Source: Sphingomonas sp. (GTDB taxonomy: Bacteria > Pseudomonadota > Alphaproteobacteria > Sphingomonadales > Sphingomonadaceae). Taken from it: DNA of 64,000 bases. The stretch covers positions 40,517 to 104,516 of the forward strand of contig NZ_JAIXHL010000019.1 in the NCBI RefSeq assembly GCF_030145815.1. The letters run 5' to 3'. Made by a program: the position numbers and the translations under genes. Shown one piece after another: positions 17,715 to 23,922 of the stretch; the first letter of the stretch is position 1, and every line of letters begins with the position of its first letter. Under the pieces are notes generated by a model that was given only the letters and a program-made list of their open reading frames with translations, was not told the origin of the DNA and did no database searches.

Positions 17715-18374
17715 TCATCCTGCGGCCCCCGGCTTTCCGGCAAATATGACCGGCGACGCTGCCGGACCCGACAGCTCGCGCATCGCATGCCGGATGATCT
17801 GCGCACCCCCAATGAGGCCGAGTCCAGCCATCACCCCCGCGACAATGAGATCGGGCCACGCGGTACCCGTTCCGAACACGCCTGCCGCGGCAAGCACCAC
17901 CGCGACATTACCGATCGCGTCGTTGCGCGAGCAGATCCATACCGAGCGCATGTTCGCATCCCCCGTGCGGTAGCGAAACAGCATCAGCGCTACCGCACCA
18001 TTGGCCACGAGCGCCGCAATACCCACCGCGCCCATCATCTCGGCCTCCGGAAGCGTACCATGCCAGACTGCCCAAAGCGTGGCTACGAGAACATACAGGC
18101 CCAGCAGGACGAGCGTGGCACCCTTCAGAAGCGCGGCACGGGCACGCCATGCCAGCGCCATGCCAGCCACGCCGAGACTGATGGCATAGTTGGCGCTGTC
18201 GCCCAGGAAATCGAGGGCGTCGGCCTGAAGGGATTTCGATCCGCCGGCGATACCGGCAACCATCTCGACGAGGAACATGGCAGCGTTCACCGCCAGCGCA
18301 ATCCACAAGGCGCGCCGCCAGTGCGGATCGACCGCTGCCTTCTTGTCGTCGCAGGCGCAGCTCGTGCAGACCAT
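17715..18374 (-). CDS. CDF-like cation transporter under MerR control
   Basis: A 219-residue membrane protein with about six spans. It starts with a cysteine cluster MVCTSCACDDKK that could bind metal in the cytosol. The helix-2 motif is LDFLGD and the helix-5 motif is RNDAIGN. This is the same DxxxD/DxxxN form as in the proteins at 12054 and 18901, and differs from the classical HxxxD pair. It is read leftward from a MerR-type promoter shared with the divergent merR-like gene, which points to induction by a divalent metal. Export of Zn, Co, Cd or Pb is the likely role; specificity is not visible. Confidence 0.82.
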   Translation of the reverse strand: MVCTSCACDDKKAAVDPHWRRALWIALAVNAAMFLVEMVAGIAGGSKSLQADALDFLGDSANYAISLGVAGMALAWRARAALLKGATLVLLGLYVLVATLWAVWHGTLPEAEMMGAVGIAALVANGAVALMLFRYRTGDANMRSVWICSRNDAIGNVAVVLAAAGVFGTGTAWPDLIVAGVMAGLGLIGGAQIIRHAMRELSGPAASPVIFAGKPGAAG

Positions 18375-18405
18375 TTCAACCCTATCGAACGAATCGGCTC
18401 CGCAT

Positions 18406-18438
18406 TCTATATGCGGACTGTAGCAACTAGAGGGTCAA
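18406..18438 (-). promoter_or_regulatory. MerR-type promoter/operator for the leftward CDF gene
   Basis: On the minus strand TTGACC is followed 21 bases later by TATAGA. The overlong spacer contains the dyad CTCTAG/CTACAG. Long spacers with a central dyad are the hallmark of promoters distorted and activated by MerR-family sensors. The divergent merR-like gene starts 12 bases beyond it. Confidence 0.7.
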
Positions 18439-18449
18439 GCGGTTTTCCC

Positions 18450-18848
18450 ATGCAGATCGGCGAACTGGCACGCATCACCTCGACCAAGGTCGAAACCATT
18501 CGTTTCTACGAGAAGATCGGATTGCTTCCCGAGCCCGGGCGCACTGCGGGCAATTACCGCGATTATGGCGGCGACCATCTCGCCCGGCTCTCCTTTATCC
18601 GCCGCGCGCGCGACCTGGGCTTCACGCTCGATCAGGTGCGCGAGCTCCTCGCCCTTTCCGACGATCGGGATCGCTCTTGCGGTGCCGTCGACACCGTCGC
18701 GCGTGCGCATCTCGCGCAGATCGATCAGAAAATTGCAGATCTCCGCGCACTGCGCCGCGAGCTCGACGAGCTGATCGGCCAATGCCGCCAAGGCGCGATT
18801 TCCGACTGCCGGATCATCGAAGCATTGGGACCCGAAACAAGCCATTGA
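18450..18848 (+). CDS. MerR family divalent-metal sensor (ZntR/CadR/PbrR-like)
   Basis: A 132-residue MerR regulator. The winged helix begins MQIGELARITSTKVETIRFYEKIGLLP and continues through DYGGDHLARLSFIRRARDLGFTLDQVRELL. Metal-site cysteines are C77, C112 and C120; a cysteine at 77 marks sensors of divalent ions (Zn, Cd, Pb) rather than CueR-type Cu(I) sensors. Its gene lies between two CDF genes, and MerR-type operators flank it on both sides. The second operator starts within its own stop codon. A PbrT-like permease with a matching operator lies 1.4 kb downstream, so a lead or zinc/cadmium regulon is plausible. Confidence 0.9.
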   Translation: MQIGELARITSTKVETIRFYEKIGLLPEPGRTAGNYRDYGGDHLARLSFIRRARDLGFTLDQVRELLALSDDRDRSCGAVDTVARAHLAQIDQKIADLRALRRELDELIGQCRQGAISDCRIIEALGPETSH

Positions 18849-18875
18849 CCCTATAGTGACTATAGGGTGCAAAAC
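18845..18875 (+). promoter_or_regulatory. MerR-type promoter/operator for the rightward CDF gene
   Basis: TTGACC overlaps the merR stop. The spacer holds a near-perfect dyad, ACCCTATAG-N3-CTATAGGGT. The -10 element is weak. The -35 box and dyad closely resemble the sites before the leftward CDF gene and before the FTR1-type gene. Confidence 0.72.
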
Positions 18876-18900
18876 CTGCTCGCGACTCGCGGAGGTGATG

Positions 18901-19536
18901 ATGAGCGACTGTGGATGTGAGGCCGATACCGAACGTGCGGGCACGGACCCTGCCTATCGGCGGGCGCTATGGATCGTGGTGATCCTCAATGTCGGCTTCG
19001 GCGTGCTTGAGCTGGCGGGCGGCTTCATCGCCGGCTCGCAGGCGCTGAAGGCGGATTCGCTCGATTTCATCGGCGACGGATCGATCACGCTCTTCGGGCT
19101 GATCGCGCTGGGCTGGGCGGCGGTCGCGCGCAGCCGGGTTGCACTGGTGCAGGGCCTCTTCCTCGCAAGTCTCGGGCTCGGCGTGATCGGCTTTGCCGGG
19201 TGGCGCGCGTTCAATGCCATCCCGCCCGAAGCCGGATTGATGGGCGGGATCGGGATCGTCGCGCTCCTCGTCAACATTGCGGCCGCGCTGGTCCTCGCGC
19301 GGTTCCGCAACCAGGGGGACGCGCAAGCGCGCGCCATCTGGCTGTTCTCGCGCAACGATGCGCTGGCCAATATCGCCGTGATCGGCGCGGCGGTGCTGGT
19401 CGGCTGGACGGGACAGGCCTGGCCCGATCTCCTCGTCGCCGGCGTGATCGCGTTGCTGTTCCTCCATTCGGCCTATGACATCATCCGCGACGCCCGCCGC
19501 GAGCTGGCGGAGCATGCGACGAGGGCGCAGGCATGA
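18901..19536 (+). CDS. CDF-like cation transporter (second in the MerR cluster)
   Basis: A 211-residue membrane protein with about six spans and a short Cys-containing start (MSDCGCEAD). The helix-2 motif is LDFIGD and the helix-5 motif is RNDALAN, matching the two other CDF-like proteins in the window. GGAGG precedes two consecutive ATG codons; the second has better spacing. It follows its own MerR-type operator and overlaps the methyltransferase gene by ATGA. It likely exports the same metal sensed by the adjacent MerR protein. Confidence 0.82.
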   Translation: MSDCGCEADTERAGTDPAYRRALWIVVILNVGFGVLELAGGFIAGSQALKADSLDFIGDGSITLFGLIALGWAAVARSRVALVQGLFLASLGLGVIGFAGWRAFNAIPPEAGLMGGIGIVALLVNIAAALVLARFRNQGDAQARAIWLFSRNDALANIAVIGAAVLVGWTGQAWPDLLVAGVIALLFLHSAYDIIRDARRELAEHATRAQA

Positions 19537-20177
19537 CTGACGGCAGCTACACCCCGCCGCTCGGGACCGGCGACACCGCCGATTACGACCGTGCGATCCG
19601 GCGCTGGACCCGCGAAATGCGCTGGCGCTATGCGATGATCGGGTTGCTCGCGGCACGTCCGGGCGAGACCGTCATCGATGTCGGGTGCGGCACCGGCAGC
19701 TTTGCCGTGATGCTGAAAGCGGCCGCCCCTGGCATACGGGTCATCGGCATCGACCCCGATGAGGAGGCCTTGGCGATCGCGCGCGCCAAGGGACAGGCGG
19801 CGGGCGCGGACATCCAGTGGGAGCGCGGATTTGCCCGCGATATCGGTTCGCGCGCCGCCGATGCGGTGACGTCGAGCCTGATGTTCCATCAGGTCCCGAT
19901 GGCCGAGAAACGGGCGGGTCTCGCCGCGATGCATGCGGCGCTTCGGCCCGGCGGCAGGCTCGTGATCGCCGATTACGGGCGGCAGCAGGGATTGATGCGG
20001 CTGTTACTCCGCCTCACCATCCAGCGGCTCGATGGCGTGACCGACACCCAACCCAATGCCGATGGCGTGCTCCCCGAGCTCGTCCGGGCTGCGGGGTTCG
20101 ACAATGTCCGGGAGGCGGCCCGCATCCACACGATAACCGGCACGATTGCGTTGATCATCGCGGATCGGCCCGGCTGA
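19533..20177 (+). CDS. Class I SAM-dependent methyltransferase
   Basis: The 214-residue protein has a Rossmann methyltransferase core. Motif I is VIDVGCGTGSFAV at about residues 47-59, the acidic end of strand 2 is GIDPDEEAL, and later motifs are SSLMFHQVP and ALRPGGRLVIADYG. The type resembles UbiE-like small-molecule methyltransferases. It is translationally coupled to the CDF gene, so it is expressed with metal efflux. A role in metal(loid) or lipid methylation is possible, but nothing in the sequence shows the substrate. Confidence 0.85.
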   Translation: MTDGSYTPPLGTGDTADYDRAIRRWTREMRWRYAMIGLLAARPGETVIDVGCGTGSFAVMLKAAAPGIRVIGIDPDEEALAIARAKGQAAGADIQWERGFARDIGSRAADAVTSSLMFHQVPMAEKRAGLAAMHAALRPGGRLVIADYGRQQGLMRLLLRLTIQRLDGVTDTQPNADGVLPELVRAAGFDNVREAARIHTITGTIALIIADRPG

Positions 20178-20190
20178 CGAGGAGCAGCGG

Positions 20191-20289
20191 ATGGTCATCA
20201 AGGCAGAGCAGAAGGCGATCCGGAAACAGGCCGTGCCCGCCTTTGCGCTTTGTCTTGCGGTGCTCGCCGGCCGGCTATTCGGCAGTTGA
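20191..20289 (+). CDS. Short membrane peptide ORF (32 residues)
   Basis: A 32-codon frame follows the methyltransferase by 13 bases, with GAGGAG six bases before the ATG. The peptide has a basic start (MVIKAEQKAIRKQ) and one hydrophobic segment (VPAFALCLAVLAG). Its end overlaps the last codons of the convergent FTR1-type gene by 15 bases. Good ribosome site and position favour translation, but no homologue is known to me. Confidence 0.4.
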   Translation: MVIKAEQKAIRKQAVPAFALCLAVLAGRLFGS

Positions 20290-22257
20290 GCCCGGCACGC
20301 GGGCGGCGGCCGCGCTGCGCCCACTGTACCAGAAGCCGGCAACCAGCACGCCGATCGCCGCGATCTGCGCAAGCACGGTCTGGGTCGTCGGAAACAGCCC
20401 GAGAATCTCGATGCGCGGCACGTTGGCGAGGGGCATCACGCCGAGGATCCCGGCCTCCTGCAGCCCGGCGACGCCCTTGCCGGCGAGCACGACCGCGAGG
20501 ATCGCGATCAGGATCGCGCTCCACGAGAAGAATTGGGTGATCGGAAGCCGGGCGCTGAACCGGAGCATGACCCAGGCGATCACGGCGAGCAGGCCGGCAG
20601 CGGTGGCAGCGCCGGCCAGCATCGCCATACCATTCCCCTCCGCCCAGAGCGCGGCGTAGAACAGGATCGTCTCGAACACCTCGCGATAGACGACGAGGAA
20701 GGAAAGCAGGAACAGGAACCAGCCCGACTGGCGCGACAGCGCCGCGGTCACTTTGGCCTTCACATAGCGCTGCCACGCCTCGGCATTGCTCTTGCCGTGC
20801 ATCCAGATGCCGACGCTGAGCAGGATGATCGCCGCGAACAGCGACCCGAACCCTTCGGTGAGCTCGCGCGATGCGCCGCTCACGCTGATGAAATAGGTCG
20901 CGACGAACCAGGTGGCGATCCCGGCGGCGAGCGCGGCGATCCAGCCGCCATGGACGAAGCCGAGCACTTCGGTGCGCTCGGTCTTTCTGAGGAACGCGAT
21001 CATCGCGATGACGATCAGCAGCGCTTCGAGTCCCTCGCGCAGCAGCACGCCGAACGCGCCGAGGAAGCTCGATGCGCCGCTCGCCCGCTCGGGCGCCAGC
21101 GCGGCTTCGGCCTCGCTGAACAGATTTGCCAGCGAACGGTTCGCCACTTCGACTTCGCTGACCGGACGCCCTTGTCCGATCGCCGCGCGAAGCGCGCCCA
21201 TCGCACCTTCGATCCGCGCCATCAGCGCCGCATCCCGTGCAGCGAGCACCGGCTCGACCGGCTCGAAGCCGTCGAGATAGGCGGACAGCGCGAGATCCGC
21301 CGCGGCCTTGCGGTCGCCGGCGCGATAGGCAGCCAGGCTCTGGGCGAGCCGTTCGCGCGTCAGCGCGAGCGAACCATCGACGCGCACGGTCACCGCGTCG
21401 GGATGGCGGCGCAGATAGGCAGTGAGCGCGGTCGCTTTTTGCGAACCGATGTCGGCCGCCAAAGCGGCCGGGGTGACGCCGACCAGCGCCGCCAGATTGG
21501 GATATCGGGCGCGGATCGCCGCGTCCTCGCGCCACAACCGCTCGCCCTCGCGCGCCGCCGCTTCGGGATAGGCGATTTGGCCGGCATGGAAGGCCAGCGC
21601 CCAGCGATCGGCCTCGGGCAGCGCCGCGAAGCTCTGCATCGCCGTGCCGTCGAGGCCCTGGCTGATCACCTGATAGAGGCCGAACAGGCTGCGCTGATCG
21701 GCACGCGCCTTGTCGGTGAACGCGATCGGCGGGGGATCGAGCCCGGCTGCGTCGCGTCCATGGCCGTCGCCGTTCGCGCCATGGCAGGATGCGCAATTCT
21801 GCGCATACAGCGCGGCAACGCGCGTGAGCTCGGGCGGAGAACTGGGCGCCAGCGGAACCGGATAGGCCGCGAGCAACGCGGCGGCGAGCGCCCGCGATTG
21901 CCCGGCCACCGCTTGCGGCGATTCCCTGGCGGCGATTGCGCTGCGCAGGGCGGCCGATCGACGGAGCAGATCGGTCCTGGCCGAGCCGGGTGCCAGCGTC
22001 TGGATACGCGTTTCGACCTGGCCCGCGAATTCGGTCATCTCGGCATATTCGGCGGCGCTGATGACCTTGCCGCCAGAGACCGCGCCCGAATAGTCGACGG
22101 CGATATAGTCGAGCAGCCGCCAGGTCGTCTGCACCTCGGCATCGCTGGCCCGCGCCGCGAGCGGCAGCGTCAGCATGGTCAGCGCCAACACCAACCACAG
22201 CAACAAGGGTCGGCGCGCATCGGCAGGGGTGGGAGCAGCAAGGTGGCCGGGGCGCAT
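20275..22257 (-). CDS. Cytochrome c-FTR1 fusion permease (PbrT-like)
   Basis: A 660-residue membrane protein. After a signal peptide (cleavage near ARASDA) comes a cytochrome c domain with CASCH at 155-159 and a likely axial methionine at 207 (TAMQSF). An alpha-helical periplasmic region follows, then an FTR1 permease with the two iron-permease motifs REGLE (407-411) and REVFET (525-530). FTR1 proteins with such N-terminal heme domains include PbrT, the lead-uptake protein of the pbr operon, and iron permeases. A MerR-type operator upstream and a PbrR-like regulator nearby favour the PbrT-like role. The ATG has AAGGGA seven bases upstream; a longer start would lie inside the operator. Confidence 0.87.
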   Translation of the reverse strand: MRPGHLAAPTPADARRPLLLWLVLALTMLTLPLAARASDAEVQTTWRLLDYIAVDYSGAVSGGKVISAAEYAEMTEFAGQVETRIQTLAPGSARTDLLRRSAALRSAIAARESPQAVAGQSRALAAALLAAYPVPLAPSSPPELTRVAALYAQNCASCHGANGDGHGRDAAGLDPPPIAFTDKARADQRSLFGLYQVISQGLDGTAMQSFAALPEADRWALAFHAGQIAYPEAAAREGERLWREDAAIRARYPNLAALVGVTPAALAADIGSQKATALTAYLRRHPDAVTVRVDGSLALTRERLAQSLAAYRAGDRKAAADLALSAYLDGFEPVEPVLAARDAALMARIEGAMGALRAAIGQGRPVSEVEVANRSLANLFSEAEAALAPERASGASSFLGAFGVLLREGLEALLIVIAMIAFLRKTERTEVLGFVHGGWIAALAAGIATWFVATYFISVSGASRELTEGFGSLFAAIILLSVGIWMHGKSNAEAWQRYVKAKVTAALSRQSGWFLFLLSFLVVYREVFETILFYAALWAEGNGMAMLAGAATAAGLLAVIAWVMLRFSARLPITQFFSWSAILIAILAVVLAGKGVAGLQEAGILGVMPLANVPRIEILGLFPTTQTVLAQIAAIGVLVAGFWYSGRSAAAARVPGSTAE

Positions 22258-22287
22258 CGACGAGTCCCTTGTTAAGAATCGTTCGCG

Positions 22288-22317
22288 ATCTGCACCCTCT
22301 AGCAGGTCGAGGGTCAA
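22288..22317 (-). promoter_or_regulatory. MerR-type promoter/operator for the FTR1-type gene
   Basis: The minus strand reads TTGACC, then a 19-20 base spacer with the dyad ACCCTC/GAGGGT. The core TTGACCCT is the same as at both CDF promoters. It lies just upstream of the chosen ATG region and downstream of the second merR gene. Confidence 0.7.
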
Positions 22318-22388
22318 GGGCTATTTCCAAATTCGGCGATCGGATCGCCAACGGCTGGCCAGGCTTGGGCTCAAAGCCCTGGATCCGC

Positions 22389-22796
22389 TCAATGGCGCGC
22401 GGACAATGTACTGATCAGCGGGCACCCGACCTGATCGCCGGCGCTGCAGGCCCGAACGGTGTCGGCGAGCACCCGCTCCATGCGCTTCAAATCCACGATT
22501 CGCGCGCGAACCTGCTTGAGGTGCGAGGCCGCGATCTCGCGGGCATCGTCACAGGAGACAGTGTCGGCGGTGGCTATGCCGAGCAGCGCGCGGATCTCGT
22601 CCAGCGTGAAGCCCAGTTCGCGGGCGCGCCGGACGAAATTGAGCCGCGCGACATCGGCCGTGCCGAAACTGCGATAGCGGCCGCGTCGCGCGGCCTTGGG
22701 CAGGAGCCCGATACGCTCATAATAGCGGATCGTCTCGATATTGCAGCGGGTGCGCCGCGACAGCTCCCCGATTGCGATGGTCTCCGATGTCGTCAT
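22389..22796 (-). CDS. merR: MerR, mercury-responsive transcriptional regulator
   Basis: A 135-residue MerR protein. The winged helix shows IAIGELSRRTRCNIETIRYYERIGLLP and YRSFGTADVARLNFVRRARELGFTLDEIRALLG. Cysteines C82, C117 and C125 sit in SCDD, RACSAGD and GCPLI, matching the Hg-binding triad of MerR, though the spacing between the last two is one residue shorter than in Tn501 MerR. It is divergent from merT with a MerR-type promoter between them. It should repress without Hg(II) and activate merT with it. It could also read through to the FTR1 gene, which lies downstream on the same strand. Confidence 0.88.
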   Translation of the reverse strand: MTTSETIAIGELSRRTRCNIETIRYYERIGLLPKAARRGRYRSFGTADVARLNFVRRARELGFTLDEIRALLGIATADTVSCDDAREIAASHLKQVRARIVDLKRMERVLADTVRACSAGDQVGCPLISTLSARH

Positions 22797-22816
22797 CCGC
22801 TGCTCGAAATTGGGGG

Positions 22817-22847
22817 TTGAGTCTGTAGCGGCTACAGACGGTAGGGT
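22817..22847 (+). promoter_or_regulatory. MerR-type promoter/operator for merT
   Basis: TTGAGT and TAGGGT are separated by 19 bases containing the perfect dyad GTCTGTAG-N3-CTACAGAC. This is the classic overlong mer promoter layout. The dyad differs from the three TTGACCCT-type sites to the left, which fits control by the second MerR. Confidence 0.75.
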
Positions 22848-22879
22848 GCGATTCCGTTGATCGCAAGGAGTCGCCCATC

Positions 22880-23248
22880 GTGTCCGGACCGCCTGATTCC
22901 CGTCCGCCTTCGGGCGCGCGCGGCGCCGCCATTTTTACGGCCGGCGGCATCGCGGCAGCCTTTGGCGTCGCGTCGTGCTGCGCGCTGCCGATGTTGCTCG
23001 CCACCGCTGGCCTCGGCGCCGGTTGGCTCGGCGGTATCGCCATGGCTGCCAGCCCGTATCGGACGCTGCTGCTGTGCGTGAGCGCGCTTTTCCTGATCGG
23101 CGGCGCGGTCCTGCTCTGGCGGCAGCAGCGCATCGCGAGGGCCTGCGGCCCCGATGGTGCCTGTACGCCGCCTGGCGTGCGGGTGGTCCTCCTCATCGGC
23201 CTGCTGCTCGGCGCGATCCTCCTCTGGCTCGGCTATTCCTATGTCTGA
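22880..23248 (+). CDS. merT: MerT-type mercuric ion transporter
   Basis: A 122-residue membrane protein with three spans. The first span contains the vicinal pair SCCALP (C33, C34) and the loop between spans 2 and 3 has a second pair in RACGPDGACTPP, as in MerT. GTG is the likely start, with AAGGAG nine bases upstream. MerT carries Hg(II) from the periplasm to the cytosol for reduction by MerA. No merA or merP is visible in the window, so its use here is open. The gene overlaps the next one by eight bases. Confidence 0.87.
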   Translation: MSGPPDSRPPSGARGAAIFTAGGIAAAFGVASCCALPMLLATAGLGAGWLGGIAMAASPYRTLLLCVSALFLIGGAVLLWRQQRIARACGPDGACTPPGVRVVLLIGLLLGAILLWLGYSYV

Positions 23249-23468
23249 GGGCTCGTTCATTCCCCAATCGACGCTCACCTGTCCGCTGTGCGGGGTGGCA
23301 AAGACCGAGACAATGCCGACGAGCGCCTGCCAGTATTTCTATGACTGCAGCGGGTGCGGGGCGGTGCTGCGGCCAAAGGCCGGCGATTGCTGCGTCTTCT
23401 GTTCCTATGGCACCGAGCCCTGTCCCCCGATCCAACTCGCGGGACCGGACGCCGCCTGCTGCCGCTAG
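23241..23468 (+). CDS. Small cysteine-rich protein with GDCCxFCSYG motif
   Basis: A 75-residue protein with about 11 cysteines. CPLCG, the YDCSGCG pair, GDCCVFCSYG and a final CC can be seen, so it is likely a zinc-ribbon-like or metal-chelating fold. Proteins with the GDCCVFCSYG-CPP pattern are known to me as neighbours of mercury-transport genes, but without an assigned function. It overlaps merT and is thus co-translated. A cytosolic mercury buffer or shuttle is a reasonable but untested idea. Confidence 0.75.
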   Translation: MSEGSFIPQSTLTCPLCGVAKTETMPTSACQYFYDCSGCGAVLRPKAGDCCVFCSYGTEPCPPIQLAGPDAACCR

Positions 23469-23484
23469 CCGGACGAGGCCGGGG

Positions 23485-23510
23485 CGGGCCACCGCCTTAG
23501 CGGCGGCCCG
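23485..23510. terminator. GC-rich hairpin between convergent mer and cus units
   Basis: An imperfect stem (CGGGCC...GGCCCG with an inner CCGC/GCGG) lies between the stops of the cysteine-rich protein and the leftward cusF gene. It may act on both strands. There is no U-tract. Confidence 0.4.
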
Positions 23511-23535
23511 GGAACAGGGTTTGGAACCGTGCCGG

Positions 23536-23922
23536 CTATTGCTTTGCGATCGCGGTCACCTCACCGGCATTGCCGCGAACGGTCAGGTCGAAGGCAATTT
23601 TGTCCCCGACAGCGACGCCGCCCAGCAGTTCGGGCTTTGCGGTGAACGCCATCGTCATCGCCGGCCAGCCGAGCTCTGGAATCGGGCCGTGATCGAGCGT
23701 GATCTCGCCGGCCGCCTTGTCGAGCGCGGTCACGGTGCCGACGCCCTTGCTCGACTTCGCCTCGGCGGGCATCGCCATATTGCCCGACATAGCGTCCGTG
23801 CCGCCGGGCGCGTCGGCCGTCGCGGTGTTGGCGGGTGCCGCCGTATCGCTCGCGGGCTTCTCGCCGCAGGCGGCGAGCAGCATGGCGAGGCCGAGTGCCG
23901 GGGTCAGGTAGAGTGGGTTCAT
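23536..23922 (-). CDS. cusF: CusF-like copper-binding lipoprotein
   Basis: A 128-residue protein with a lipobox leader (GLAMLLAAC), a low-complexity linker, and a CusF domain from residue 60. The Cu(I)/Ag(I) site is visible as [20 protein letters not shown]: a histidine, a tryptophan that caps the metal and two methionines. It overlaps the cusA stop by ATGA and is the last gene of the leftward cus operon. It should carry periplasmic Cu(I) to the CusCBA pump. Confidence 0.9.
   Translation of the reverse strand: MNPLYLTPALGLAMLLAACGEKPASDTAAPANTATADAPGGTDAMSGNMAMPAEAKSSKGVGTVTALDKAAGEITLDHGPIPELGWPAMTMAFTAKPELLGGVAVGDKIAFDLTVRGNAGEVTAIAKQ

Noticed and set aside
20533..22275. Long open frame on the plus strand (580 codons)
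   Set aside because: It is antisense to the cytochrome c-FTR1 gene and its product is rich in Arg, Gly, Asp and His without any domain; a GC-driven shadow.
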